A DNA stretch of 64,000 nucleotides from JAJTHC01 sp044348005 (GCA_044348005.1 JBIKTR010000001.1:1-64000), one strand, 5' to 3'; shown: positions 7,328 through 17,097, counted from the first letter of the stretch. Notes: generated from the letters alone by a model not told the origin. Numbers and translations: made by a program.

Positions 7328-9247
7328 ATGGTTGTTCCCCAAACCATCGTCACTGATTTTATTACCGAATATGATCTGTACCTCTTGCGTGAAGGCAAGC
7401 ACCTTCAAATGTACAATAAAATCGGTGCCCATTTGTCTCAAGCTGCTGATGGCACCCCCGGAGTTCACTTTTGCCTATGGGCGCCTAATGCCCAAAGTGT
7501 CGCGATTATAGGGGATTTTAACGGCTGGAACACGCAATCGCATTTCATGCACAATTTAAAAGGTTCTGGCTACTGGGTGGGCTTTGTTCCTCATCTCAAA
7601 GCGGGGGAAACGTATAAGTACTACTTACAATCGGCGGCGACTTTCTATGAAGTCGAAAAAGCAGATCCGATGGGCTTTTACGCTGAAGAACGCCCCTGCA
7701 CTGGTTCTAAAGTGTGGGATGTAGATGCCTACCAGTGGAATGACAAGGAATGGATGAGCTACCGTGGGGCCAAATCATCAACCGAAAGCCCCGTGTCTAT
7801 TTATGAATGCCACTTGGGTTCTTGGATGAAAATGCCTGAAGACGGCAACCGCTGGCTAAGCTACGTGGAACTGGCTGACAAACTAGTGGACTACGTACGT
7901 TCCTTGAACTACACCCATGTGGAACTGATGCCCATTGCTGAACACCCCTTTGATCTTTCTTGGGGGTATCAAACCGTTGGATATTTTGCCCCCACCAGTC
8001 GTTTTGGCACGCCTGACGAATTCAAATACTTGGTCGACAAATTCCACCAAAACGGCATTGGCGTGATTGTAGACTGGGTACCCGCCCACTTCCCTAAAGA
8101 CTTGCACGGGCTAGATTTCTTTGATGGCACGCACTTGTATGAACATAGCGATGCCCGCAAACGCGAACATAAAGACTGGGGCACGAATATCTTTAACTAC
8201 GGACGCTGGGAAGTGCGTAATTTCCTGATTTCAAATGCGTTGTTTTGGCTCGACAAATACCACATCGACGGCTTGCGGGTGGATGCCGTGGCTTCGATGC
8301 TGTACTTGGATTATTCCAGAGAAGAAGGCGAGTGGGAACCCAACATTTATGGCGGGCGTGAAAATATCGAAGCCCTCTACTTCTTACGGGATTTAAATGA
8401 CGCGGTGCATCACTGCTTCCCCGATGCCTTGACGTTCGCGGAAGAATCCACCAGTTGGGGGGGCGTGACCAAACCCACCAGTGAAGGGGGCTTAGGTTTT
8501 GACTATAAGTGGGACATGGGCTGGATGCACGACACCCTTGAATACTTTAGTAAAGATCCCATTCACCGCAAATATCACCAAAACGAAATTACCTTTCGGG
8601 GCTTGTACATGTTTAGCGAAAACTTTTGCTTGCCTTTAAGCCATGACGAAGTGGTACACGGTAAACAGGCCATTTTGTCCAAAATGCCGGGGGATATGTG
8701 GCAACAATTTGCCAATGCTCGGGCGTTGTATGCCTACCAATGGGCCCAGCCAGGTAAGAAATTACTCTTTATGGGATGCGACATCGGGCAGTGGAACGAG
8801 TGGAACGCTCAAGAAAGCATCGATTGGCACCTTATGCAGTGGGAAAGCCATACAGGCATTCAGCACCTGATTCGTGATTTAAACGCCTTGTACCGTCATG
8901 AGCCCGCCTTGCATCAGCAAGACGCCCACCCTGAAGGCTTTTACATGATTGATTGCCAAGACACTGAAAATAGTGTGATGGCCTTTATGCGCCGCGGGCA
9001 TTTTGAAGCGGACGATGTGCTCATCATCTGTAATTTTACGCCCACCACGCAGTACCACTATCAAGTAGGGGTGCCTTCTGCAGGGCAGTATGTAGAACTG
9101 CTGAATACGGACAATGAACTCTACGGCGGTTCAGGTCAACTGAACACAGGGGAAATCTGGACGCAAGACGTCGGCTTCCACGGGCATGCCCAAAGTCTTC
9201 GCTTGACGCTGCCTCCCTTGGGCGTGACGTTTTTAAAGCGGGTCTAA
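7328..9247 (+). CDS. glgB: 1,4-alpha-glucan branching enzyme
   Basis: GlgB introduces alpha-1,6 branches into glycogen (GH13). The N-terminal CBM48 contains FCLWAPNAQSVAIIGDFNGW. The (beta/alpha)8 domain holds the triad as Asp319 in GLRVDAVASM, Glu372 in FAEESTSWGG and Asp440 in LSHDEVVHGK. These spacings (53 and 68) equal those I recall for E. coli GlgB. AAGGAG at 7316-7321 lies 6 nt before the ATG at 7328, so I prefer it to the ATG at 7289; this gives 639 residues. No other glycogen gene is adjacent, and rnhC follows 8 bp later. Confidence 0.95.
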   Translation: MVVPQTIVTDFITEYDLYLLREGKHLQMYNKIGAHLSQAADGTPGVHFCLWAPNAQSVAIIGDFNGWNTQSHFMHNLKGSGYWVGFVPHLKAGETYKYYLQSAATFYEVEKADPMGFYAEERPCTGSKVWDVDAYQWNDKEWMSYRGAKSSTESPVSIYECHLGSWMKMPEDGNRWLSYVELADKLVDYVRSLNYTHVELMPIAEHPFDLSWGYQTVGYFAPTSRFGTPDEFKYLVDKFHQNGIGVIVDWVPAHFPKDLHGLDFFDGTHLYEHSDARKREHKDWGTNIFNYGRWEVRNFLISNALFWLDKYHIDGLRVDAVASMLYLDYSREEGEWEPNIYGGRENIEALYFLRDLNDAVHHCFPDALTFAEESTSWGGVTKPTSEGGLGFDYKWDMGWMHDTLEYFSKDPIHRKYHQNEITFRGLYMFSENFCLPLSHDEVVHGKQAILSKMPGDMWQQFANARALYAYQWAQPGKKLLFMGCDIGQWNEWNAQESIDWHLMQWESHTGIQHLIRDLNALYRHEPALHQQDAHPEGFYMIDCQDTENSVMAFMRRGHFEADDVLIICNFTPTTQYHYQVGVPSAGQYVELLNTDNELYGGSGQLNTGEIWTQDVGFHGHAQSLRLTLPPLGVTFLKRV

Positions 9248-9252
9248 CCCGC
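9238..9252 (+). other. Hairpin over the glgB stop codon
   Basis: GCGGGT (9238-9243) and ACCCGC (9247-9252) form a 6-bp stem with a 3-nt loop that spans the glgB stop, immediately before the rnhC start. It could modulate coupling between the two genes. Confidence 0.4.
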
Positions 9253-9255
9253 GTG

Positions 9256-10203
9256 ATGGCCGTTCATAAAGAACTCAAGCTCCCAATAAGCGTTCAAGCC
9301 CAACGCAAAGAACGCTTACTGGCGTGGGTGTCTTCCCCCCAATTAAAGACGGAACAAAACTGCCTCTACCGCTTGGATGGTGTGCATCCCACAACAAAAG
9401 AAAAAATACTGGTCAAGCAGTATCGAAACGGGACGTATACCCTTCAAACCCAAAGCGATGCCTGCCTTGTGGATGCCTTAGGCGTCTTGGGATTGAAATC
9501 CACCGTTGAAGCATCGGTCGCTCATTCGGCGTATTTTCCCTATGGGGCGGATGAAAGCGGTAAAGGCGATTATTTCGGTCCTTTGGTGACGGCTTGCGTT
9601 CAGGTGAAAGAAAGTCAGTTACCGATCTTAAAACGCTTGGGCATCACCGATTCAAAAGCCATGACGGATACCAAAATTAAAGAAGTGGCGCCTCAACTGG
9701 TGGACGCACTCGGCATTGAGCAGGTGGCGTTTTTGGTGTTAATGCCTGAAGGGTATAACCGGCAATACGACGCGTTGAAAGCTCAAGGCAAGCACTTAAA
9801 CCATTTGCTGGCCTTTATGCACGCCAAAACCGTGGCCAGTTTGATGCAAAAACAAGTGAAGTCTCCAGAAACCCCGCACCTGATGGTGGATCAATTTACG
9901 CAAGGCCCACATTTGCTGGATGCCCTGAAGCAATACGCCCCCGAAGTGAAGGTGTCACAATCGACCAAGGCGGAATTGTCACACCCCGCGGTGGCGGCGG
10001 CGTCGGTGGTGGCGCGTTACCAATTTTTGCAGAGCATGGACCAGTTAAAGGAAACATCAGGTTATGATTTACCCTTAGGCGCCAGTGCGAAAGTCGTTGC
10101 CATGGGCAAGCAAGTATTCAGAGCCGAAGGGGTTGAGGGCTTACGAAAAGTCGCCAAGCTCCACTTTAAAACCACGCTTGAGGTTACTTCTTATTTAAGG
10201 TGA
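9256..10203 (+). CDS. rnhC: Ribonuclease HIII
   Basis: RNase HIII cleaves the RNA strand of RNA-DNA hybrids. The roughly 110-residue N-terminal half matches the TBP-like substrate-binding domain that distinguishes HIII from HII. The catalytic domain begins with YGADESGKGDYFGPLV, carrying the first Asp-Glu of the active site, then GITDSKAM and LMVDQF. Length, 315 residues, fits HIII. An in-frame GTG at 9253 precedes the ATG and is an alternative start. No clear Shine-Dalgarno is present, so translation may be coupled to glgB. Confidence 0.9.
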   Translation: MAVHKELKLPISVQAQRKERLLAWVSSPQLKTEQNCLYRLDGVHPTTKEKILVKQYRNGTYTLQTQSDACLVDALGVLGLKSTVEASVAHSAYFPYGADESGKGDYFGPLVTACVQVKESQLPILKRLGITDSKAMTDTKIKEVAPQLVDALGIEQVAFLVLMPEGYNRQYDALKAQGKHLNHLLAFMHAKTVASLMQKQVKSPETPHLMVDQFTQGPHLLDALKQYAPEVKVSQSTKAELSHPAVAAASVVARYQFLQSMDQLKETSGYDLPLGASAKVVAMGKQVFRAEGVEGLRKVAKLHFKTTLEVTSYLR

Positions 10204-10206
10204 AGG

Positions 10207-10785
10207 CTATTTTAACCCTTTGATGATGGCCGGTAAATGGGTTAAAATATCCTGAATTTCTTCAGGGGTTTGATCTTTTAAAGAAATTCTAAGAATTAAT
10301 CGGCCTGAGCCTAAGGGTTCTGAGGGTCCATCTCGTTGAATATCGAAGCACCTGGCTGGGAGGTCTAACCCGTTTAATCTTTCTTTAAGTCGTTCACTAA
10401 ATTTCAGAGCTGTCTGGTATAACTGTTCAACTTGATCAAACATCACAGGCTGCAACAAAAGGAGGGTTATACCTGTTGGCTTGTTTTCTTCATCAACCCC
10501 AACAACAGAAATAGGCTCGTGGCGTAGGGCTTTTAATAATGGAAGTATGGAAGCCTGTTGCTCTACTGAGAACATGTTTAAGATGAGTGTACGATGATCT
10601 TCCGAAAAGCGGACGGGCTTCAAATGTTCTAGAACAGCCAAGAGTGGCTTTACCACGTTTGAAACCGATAGTCCTTGGCGTTGGGTGGGAAGAGACGCCC
10701 GCTGCCCCACTGAGATCGATTGAGGCGCCCCTACAGATGAAGAAGAATAAGGAGAGGAGAGGAGAGAAATGGATTGTATTTGCAT
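10207..10785 (-). CDS. Hypothetical protein, unrecognised
   Basis: The 192-residue product has a Ser/Gln-rich, low-complexity start (1-40), then a globular-looking part with alternating hydrophobic strands and helices. It ends with a helix rich in Leu/Ile (ILTHLPAIIKGLK). No signal peptide, membrane segment or catalytic motif is visible. It converges on rnhC with only 3 bp between. The function is unknown. Confidence 0.65.
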   Translation of the reverse strand: MQIQSISLLSSPYSSSSVGAPQSISVGQRASLPTQRQGLSVSNVVKPLLAVLEHLKPVRFSEDHRTLILNMFSVEQQASILPLLKALRHEPISVVGVDEENKPTGITLLLLQPVMFDQVEQLYQTALKFSERLKERLNGLDLPARCFDIQRDGPSEPLGSGRLILRISLKDQTPEEIQDILTHLPAIIKGLK

Positions 10786-10990
10786 ATGATCTACCTAGTC
10801 TTGTTTGGCCATGAACCCAATAAAATAAAAACACAGCCTTATTGTAACACAAAGGCATCAACAACCGTCCTTCTTTTTTGATGCGCTTTTTTCAAAAATT
10901 GTTACAAACGCCCCTGTTCAACCAACGTTTTACCTTACGCTTTTTAGGGGAATTTGAACCTCAAATCCGCAGGAAGACGAACGCATTGCT

Positions 10991-10996
10991 TATACT
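10991..10996 (+). promoter_or_regulatory. -10 box before the secretin operon
   Basis: TATACT preceded by TTGCT lies 38 bp upstream of the ATG at 11034. It is probably the promoter of the PilP-like/secretin operon. GGAGGTG sits between it and the start. The flank 10786-10980 shows no gene. Confidence 0.5.
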
Positions 10997-11033
10997 AAAC
11001 AGGAAGCGTGTAAACTGGAGGTGCTAAAAAAGT

Positions 11034-12101
11034 ATGTCGCGTTCATTTGTACAAAATACGTTGCCCCGCCAAGTCAGTGGCTTTTCTACGGCATCGACTT
11101 CATGGCATGATGTTTCCAAAACACGGGCCTTTCAACCCGGTTATGGCATCGTTCCCGCCCAACGCAATTTCACGGCTCTACTCAACTTTGTCGAAACTCC
11201 ACTAGAATGGGAAGCCCCTGAAGCCCGTAAAATCGCCAAAGGGCATCCCCCCATTTCACGCCATTTTGCTCACCTGAATCGCTTTATTGACCCTGAAAAA
11301 AGCTTGAAACAGGCGCTTTTTATTGCAGGAACCACGTTAGGGGTACTTTTGGTGTTAATGGTGGTGGGCGTGACGCGTTTCATCTCCACGCCTACTGATG
11401 CCCCCACTACGCCAGCTCACGCGCTTGTGGCCACTTCATTGCCTGAAGAACCCCTTGAACCCGAAGAAGAGTCGATGCAAGCCAACGCGTTGTTTGCAGT
11501 GGCGCATGGGTTAGAAACCCACTCTTCCCATAAAAAAACGACAACAGCCCCCTTTCGCAACGATCCATTTAAACCTTTGGTTGAACTAGACTGGTTAAAG
11601 TCCCTTCTCAACCAATCCAATGCAGAAAAAAAAGACACTGCTTTAATGAGCCCCAAAAACGAAAAATCAACGGTACAGCCCTTTGCTAATCAGCCTGCCG
11701 AACCGAGTTTAGGGGTACCCGTAGAATCCTTAATTCAGTTTGTTGGCGTGGTTTCTAATGAAGACCCACGCAAACCTGCCACCATTTTAGTTAAACTGCT
11801 GAATGAAACCCATAGTATTTTGCTTTCTAAACGCATCGGCAGTTCTTTTGAATACGGTGGCAACTACTTTACGTTGACTTCGGTGAAAGGGGGGTCCCTA
11901 TACCTCACCGTTAATGGCGTCCACAGTCGCGTGGAACTGTCGAATCGCGCTAGTGCTCAAGTGAACACTCAGGCAGGCGCTGGTGCAAACACAGGAGCAA
12001 ATAAACAGGTGTCTAGTCGTCCTACCCAAGGGTCTTTACCCAACGCCACCCCTCAAAATGCTACGATTGAAAAATTGCTCAATGACTTAGGAAACGTATA
12101 A
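11034..12101 (+). CDS. PilP/GspC-like inner-membrane protein
   Basis: The 355-residue protein has a cytoplasmic N-terminus (1-98), one transmembrane helix (about 99-120), a long Pro/Glu/Lys-rich periplasmic linker and a compact domain at about 235-305. That domain (LIQFVGVVSN...GGNYFTLTSVKGGSLYLTVNGVHSRVEL) resembles the HR/PilP beta-fold that contacts secretin N0 domains. It is followed by a Gln/Ala/Asn-rich tail. Position directly upstream of two secretins supports the role. PilM, N and O are not in the window. The assignment is by topology and context rather than strong motif identity. Confidence 0.6.
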   Translation: MSRSFVQNTLPRQVSGFSTASTSWHDVSKTRAFQPGYGIVPAQRNFTALLNFVETPLEWEAPEARKIAKGHPPISRHFAHLNRFIDPEKSLKQALFIAGTTLGVLLVLMVVGVTRFISTPTDAPTTPAHALVATSLPEEPLEPEEESMQANALFAVAHGLETHSSHKKTTTAPFRNDPFKPLVELDWLKSLLNQSNAEKKDTALMSPKNEKSTVQPFANQPAEPSLGVPVESLIQFVGVVSNEDPRKPATILVKLLNETHSILLSKRIGSSFEYGGNYFTLTSVKGGSLYLTVNGVHSRVELSNRASAQVNTQAGAGANTGANKQVSSRPTQGSLPNATPQNATIEKLLNDLGNV

Positions 12102-12121
12102 ATCGCTTTAGGAAAATAACC

Positions 12122-14014
12122 ATGCCGCCACGTCAGTCTTGGACGCCTATGCTGAGCCGTTTCCCCCACTTCCTGAAGTCCATTCTAGCAGGGGCTCTAT
12201 TGCTACAATACGGGCTACTAAGTCTACTAAACCTACCGTCTGCAGAAGGCTTTGCCCACGTTTACCCCGAAGGCAACGGTTTAATCAGCATAGAAGCCAC
12301 CGCAGAACCCCTGAACCTACTCGTTCCTAAAATTGCGAAACTGAGTCAACTCAATGTGCTGATGGATGAAAGCGTCACGGGCCAAGCCACCCTCAAGCTC
12401 GATCATATTTCTGGACTCAATGCCTTAAAAGTACTGGCAAGAATGCACGGTTTAACGGTGCAAAGTTACGGTAAAAACATTTGGATGATCTCTTCACAAG
12501 CCATGGGGCAAGAACTGGGCTTGTTTCGCTATAATAGCAAAACCATTGCCTTACAACATGCCAGTGCAGCTTGGCTGGCTAGCTTTTTAAATACCGCGTT
12601 GTTTCCCAACTCCACCCATGTGGTGGTTCAAGCCAATGAACGTCAAAATAGTCTCATCGTCAGTGGTACCAGTGATGAAGTTCAACTGGTGTTGAAAGCC
12701 GTCCCTGAATTTGATGTGCCTCGATTGCGTCGGGTATATCAGTTGTCTTACGCCCATGCGTCGGATGTCGCACGTCAATTAGAAGCCGTGGTGTTTGGAA
12801 ATCGAAGCACAACAGGCTTAAACGGGGTGACTTCACAAGTGAGTATTTCAGATGCCACAAGTGCCGTTAAAGAAGGCAGTGGTACTGAAAAAGTGAGCGC
12901 TGACGGAGGGAGTAGAGGCTCTAGCGGTGGGAACGGTAGTGGATCTAGCGGTGGTGGAGGGGGGGGCGAATCTAGTGGAGGATCTGGCAGTGACGGTAGT
13001 AATGATGTTAAAATTGAAGTAAGAACCACAAGCCTAACACAAAACAACTACAATGTGCAGACCTTAGGGGCGATTGTTATGCCCAACAGTAAAAACAATA
13101 CCCTAACCCTTGTGGCTACGGAATCCCAATTGGAAGAAGTAGAAACCTTGCTCCCCCTTTTGGATGCGAAACCTCCTCAAGTGTCTATTCAAGCGGATTT
13201 AATTGAAGTGTCTTCCACTTCTTTAAAACAACTGGGCCTAAAGTTAGACTTCACCGAATCGGGAAGTCCTTGGGGCTTTAGTTTAGGATCCTTAACACCA
13301 GGGACAACCAATAATATCTCTTTCTTACCAAAAGTCCCTCGTGTAGACAACCTCAACCTTCAGATTCAAGCCCTCATTCAAACAGGTAAAGCCAAAAGCA
13401 TTGCAAGCCCTCATATCGTCGCCACACACGACACCGAATCCGTTATTGTGATTGCGGACCAGATATTAAGGGGTCAACAATTTACGGCTTCAGGTTCAGG
13501 ATTTTTCGGGCAAACCACACCACTGATAGGATCCGCAGGCATTACCTTAGACATTCTCCCTAAAATCGGTGCCAATGGGGTGATTACCTTGCGTGTGCGT
13601 CCTATTGTTAGTTCTGTTTATGCCAGTGCAGGTTCAGGGGCCAGCACCATTGAACTGGTGCGTACCCGAGATTTAGTCGCTCAAGCCATTAGTGTAAAAG
13701 ACGGTCAAAGCATGGTTATTGGTGGATTGGTCGATTCTCGAGACACCCGTAATGAACAAAAAATACCTGGACTCGCCGATTTGCCAGTTGTCGGATCCAT
13801 GTTTAGAGCCAGTGCCAGTTCAGGGGCTAAAAGCGAATTACTGATTTTAATTACGCCCCATATTCTCAACCAACTGGAACTAACGCCGATTCACCGTATT
13901 GATCGAGAGTTTCACGCACAAGAAGACGATCAACACCCAAAGGGTTTTGGGTCAAAAAGTACCCCCTTTTCTCAAACGGCTTCCTTTCCGCTTAGCCCAA
14001 AGGAGCGTCCGTAA
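12122..14014 (+). CDS. Secretin (PilQ/GspD family), first of two
   Basis: Secretins form the outer-membrane pore of type IV pilus and type II systems. After a signal-like hydrophobic segment (about 17-40) come an STN/N0-like domain (about 42-120) and an N1/KH-like domain (LSYAHASDVARQLEAVVFG near 210). A roughly 75-residue Gly/Ser-rich linker (about 245-300) follows, then a second N-module and the secretin core, with VSIQADLIEVS and the terminal DGQSMVIGGLVDSRD...PGLADLPVVGSMFR...LLILITPHI. Its TAA abuts the ATG of the next gene, so the two secretins are translationally coupled. Confidence 0.9.
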   Translation: MPPRQSWTPMLSRFPHFLKSILAGALLLQYGLLSLLNLPSAEGFAHVYPEGNGLISIEATAEPLNLLVPKIAKLSQLNVLMDESVTGQATLKLDHISGLNALKVLARMHGLTVQSYGKNIWMISSQAMGQELGLFRYNSKTIALQHASAAWLASFLNTALFPNSTHVVVQANERQNSLIVSGTSDEVQLVLKAVPEFDVPRLRRVYQLSYAHASDVARQLEAVVFGNRSTTGLNGVTSQVSISDATSAVKEGSGTEKVSADGGSRGSSGGNGSGSSGGGGGGESSGGSGSDGSNDVKIEVRTTSLTQNNYNVQTLGAIVMPNSKNNTLTLVATESQLEEVETLLPLLDAKPPQVSIQADLIEVSSTSLKQLGLKLDFTESGSPWGFSLGSLTPGTTNNISFLPKVPRVDNLNLQIQALIQTGKAKSIASPHIVATHDTESVIVIADQILRGQQFTASGSGFFGQTTPLIGSAGITLDILPKIGANGVITLRVRPIVSSVYASAGSGASTIELVRTRDLVAQAISVKDGQSMVIGGLVDSRDTRNEQKIPGLADLPVVGSMFRASASSGAKSELLILITPHILNQLELTPIHRIDREFHAQEDDQHPKGFGSKSTPFSQTASFPLSPKERP

Positions 14015-15943
14015 ATGATCACATTAAACGCTTTTGCTTGCTTGTTTCTACACCCTAAACGATTACTCTCCATTCTTATCATCCTTATATTAGGATATGT
14101 TCAGCTGATGACCCCTTTCCAACAGGCGTTGGCCGAAGAACTTAATCTTCCCAACATCAAAACAAAGCTGAACTTAACCTTGCACAACATTCCGATGGAT
14201 GACGCCCTAAAAGCGGTGGCCACACAAGCTCAATTTAACATTGTTTTAGGAGACGACTTAACACGCTTAGTGAACCTTGATTTTAAAGGTGTTTTGGTTG
14301 AAGATGTCTTACTTTCCTTAAAACAAATGGGTCAACTATATTACCATGTTGAAAACGGGACGCTTTTTGTCACCACACGGCAATCGACGACGTCTAATGG
14401 CATTAAACAACAAGAACATCACTTTATTCAAGTGAAACACCTCCCCGCAAGTTTTGTGGCGGATTATTTAAATACCACGTTATTTTCTTATGCACAAAAC
14501 AGTGCAAGTACTTCTTCTTCCACACAGGGATCCAATGCCTCTAGTGGAACAGGAAATTCAAACTCTGGTGGAACGACTAGTGGTAGAACTCCTGAAAATA
14601 ATGCCATTGCTCTTGCAGACCCCATTACCAATCGGATCATTCTTAGAACAGATGCCCAAGAGGCTCAAGAAGCCGTTCGCCTCGTTAGTGAAATCGATGT
14701 TCAACGCGCCAATAAAACATGGCGACTGAACTTTCAACGTGCCGATGAAGTCGCCACTGCCTTAAGTGCCACTGTTTTTTCTAATGGATCCGTCCCTCCC
14801 ATTATGATTAGTGCGGGTGGGGCATCAGGTGGGGCATCAGGTGGGGCATCGGGTGGGGCATCAGGTGGGGCATCAGGTGGGGCATCGGGTGGAGCATCGG
14901 GTGGAGCATCGGGTGGGGCATCAGGCGGGGCTACTTCTGCTTCGAATATCAGTTCACCAACAGGAAACCCGATTCCTCTTACCAGCGAAGGACTTAAAGA
15001 CGGTGAAGGAACGGCTGGCAATCACACCCTAAGATCTAGACCAATTCAAAATGCCCAAGCCACTATTTCAAGCAACGGGCCTATTATCTTGCCTGACACA
15101 CGAATTAACACCCTCACTATTTTTGCCACGCCTCAGCAACTGGCTAAAGCCGACGAATTTATTCAGGAATTCGACAGGCAACGCGAACAAGTGTATATTG
15201 AAATGGCGATTATTGAACTTTCAGACAGTTTAGACAAAATACTAACACCGTCTATTCAAGCCCAACTTAAACAAGTGACACTAGGCTTTAATACGAATTT
15301 AACTGGTCAATCACTGGCTTCTTACATCAAAAGTCCAATTCAAAACACGTCTAATTTTAGTGCAGTCTTAAACTTTTTAAATACCCAAAGTAAGCTCAAA
15401 GTCATTTCTCGCCCTTCAGTCTTAGTACTTAATAATGAAGAAGCCACCATTAAAATTGAAGATGAAGTGATTCAAGGCTTTACGGATGTACGTGATCAAA
15501 ACAATAACATCGTGGCTCGAGTCGCTAAACAAGCGTCTGCAGGCCTTGTGCTTCATGTACGCAGTCGCATAGGTGCCAATGGCGATATTTCAATGATGGT
15601 GCAACCCCAATTTTCATTCCCACAAACCGCTAGCACAGGAGATATTCAACTTATTTCTTCAAGAACTTGGTTGACTGAAAATGTAATTTTAAAAGAAGGA
15701 CAAAGCTTTGTCATCGCAGGGCTCACCCAAAGCAGTGACCGTCAACGTAATAACAAAATTCCTTTTGTGGGAGACCTCCCATTGCTCAAAGGCCTCAGCA
15801 ATACTTATGACGGCTCTCATCAAAACAAAGAACTCCTCATTATGCTGACCCCTCGTTTGGTAAACAACGGCCAACACGTTGATTCCCAGAGCTCCAAACC
15901 GTCTATGGTAAAATCGACCCCTATTTTTCAAAAAACCCCTTAA
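14015..15943 (+). CDS. Secretin (PilQ/GspD family), second of two
   Basis: This 642-residue paralogue has the same order as its neighbour: a hydrophobic export segment (about 12-40), an STN-like domain (LNLTLHNIPMDDALKAVA), an N1-like module, a linker, and the secretin core ending in EGQSFVIAGLTQSSDRQ...IPFVGDLPLLKGL...LLIMLTPRL. The linker contains nine GGAS repeats plus GGAT. AAGGAG at 14000-14005 sits inside the upstream gene. It may form a mixed or alternative pore, or serve a different substrate; the sequence does not decide. Confidence 0.9.
   Translation: MITLNAFACLFLHPKRLLSILIILILGYVQLMTPFQQALAEELNLPNIKTKLNLTLHNIPMDDALKAVATQAQFNIVLGDDLTRLVNLDFKGVLVEDVLLSLKQMGQLYYHVENGTLFVTTRQSTTSNGIKQQEHHFIQVKHLPASFVADYLNTTLFSYAQNSASTSSSTQGSNASSGTGNSNSGGTTSGRTPENNAIALADPITNRIILRTDAQEAQEAVRLVSEIDVQRANKTWRLNFQRADEVATALSATVFSNGSVPPIMISAGGASGGASGGASGGASGGASGGASGGASGGASGGASGGATSASNISSPTGNPIPLTSEGLKDGEGTAGNHTLRSRPIQNAQATISSNGPIILPDTRINTLTIFATPQQLAKADEFIQEFDRQREQVYIEMAIIELSDSLDKILTPSIQAQLKQVTLGFNTNLTGQSLASYIKSPIQNTSNFSAVLNFLNTQSKLKVISRPSVLVLNNEEATIKIEDEVIQGFTDVRDQNNNIVARVAKQASAGLVLHVRSRIGANGDISMMVQPQFSFPQTASTGDIQLISSRTWLTENVILKEGQSFVIAGLTQSSDRQRNNKIPFVGDLPLLKGLSNTYDGSHQNKELLIMLTPRLVNNGQHVDSQSSKPSMVKSTPIFQKTP
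14816..14932 (+). repeat. 12-bp in-frame tandem repeat in secretin 2
   Basis: Nine units of GGTGGGGCATCA or close variants, plus a partial tenth, encode GGAS repeats in the periplasmic linker. Unit number can change without frameshift, so the linker length is likely variable between strains. The first secretin has a Gly/Ser linker at the equivalent place but without a clean repeat. Confidence 0.85.
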
Positions 15944-16289
15944 AAGGGAATAGACTTTTAAACAGATGGCTGTTTAAAACATGGTGTTATTGAAGATTAA
16001 AAGTATTTAAAAACGTTGTTTAATAAACGGTTTTTTTAACACGTGTGTACGTCAATAATGAATTTTCAACAAACAGTTCTACTCCTGTTAATTCATTTTT
16101 AAACGATTTTTAAACAAGCGCTATTCAGCATCCTTCAAGGGATCCTAGCGTTTTTAACAGAATTTTTTAAACACTACTATGAAGATGATTTATATTATTA
16201 ATTAAGTAAGGGAAAAACGATTTATACTTCAGAAAGCATAAAGAACGTTTAAGTCTGATGAAGATTCAATAAAGGACTATAGTATTTAC
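15944..16289. other. Intergenic region with hairpins, no gene
   Basis: TTTAAACAG (15957-15965) and CTGTTTAAA (15970-15978) form a 9-bp stem with a 4-nt loop just after the secretin stop, probably an operon end. A second weak stem followed by seven T lies near 16010-16037. The rest is very A/T-rich and shows no open frame or RNA gene I recognise. Confidence 0.5.
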
Positions 16290-16985
16290 TCACACACCTT
16301 TGTGAAATAAACCGATTGTACCTAACGCATCGTCTTGTTGAAACACGTGAATCAACGCGTCAATTAACTCATCACAAGTTAATGCAGGCTTCACATCGCA
16401 CAAATTCGTAGGAATGGACTGTGCTAACGCGCAAGGGTAAATGCCTTTAGGTAAATCCTGCCACATACATTCTTCCACAGCCACATTGATTGCCAGCCCA
16501 TGAAAACTCACCCAACGCCGAATAGCCAGTCCCACCGAAGCGACTTTGTGGGATTCATCCAACCACAAGCCAGATCCTTGACCATCTAAGGAACACGCCA
16601 CCCCTAAATCAGCCAAAGCCTTCTGTCCCCATCTCAACACACGTTTTAAATGGGCCCGTACATCCCGTGTTTTTAGTCTTATAATGGGGTATATAATCAC
16701 TTGTTGCGGATGATGAAACGTGAGATGTCCCCCCCGTTCAATTTCATGGCTTGGAAACGCAAAACGAGTGGCGCGTTCTTCTATAGAAGAAGCTTTCCCT
16801 AGCGTATAACAAGGGGGGTGAGACGTGATCAAGATGACATCAGGCAAAGTGGGGTGGGCCAGTTTTTCAAGAAGGATCTGTTTTTGAAGTGCATACACCC
16901 TTTCAAATGCCAAGCACGGTAACACCCACACGAAGGTATTGATTTGAGGTTGTTGAATCCAGGTATCATAGAATTTACGGAACAT
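16290..16985 (-). CDS. lipB: Octanoyltransferase LipB
   Basis: LipB moves the octanoyl group from acyl carrier protein to lipoyl domains. The 231-residue protein has the catalytic lysine in HKVASVGLAIRRWVSFHGLAINV and the catalytic cysteine in KGIYPCALAQ. The third motif is RGGHLTFHHPQQ; the family form RGGxxTxHxPGQ has Gly where this has Gln. TLGK upstream of it is also typical. Length is normal. No lipA is adjacent, and the gene is flanked by two long non-coding gaps. Confidence 0.9.
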   Translation of the reverse strand: MFRKFYDTWIQQPQINTFVWVLPCLAFERVYALQKQILLEKLAHPTLPDVILITSHPPCYTLGKASSIEERATRFAFPSHEIERGGHLTFHHPQQVIIYPIIRLKTRDVRAHLKRVLRWGQKALADLGVACSLDGQGSGLWLDESHKVASVGLAIRRWVSFHGLAINVAVEECMWQDLPKGIYPCALAQSIPTNLCDVKPALTCDELIDALIHVFQQDDALGTIGLFHKGV

Positions 16986-17097
16986 AGGGCAGACTTCTTC
17001 GTTTTTAGAATAGAGGCTTAAGTACAGAAGGCTTGCTTGGTATATTAGCCTAAAGGTGAATGTTTTGGAAAGATACTTTACAAACGAAGAGAAAAGT

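Noticed and set aside
7209..7511. A separate gene in another frame at the glgB start
   Set aside because: It overlaps the conserved glgB N-terminal domain, shows no family features and has no ribosome-binding site.
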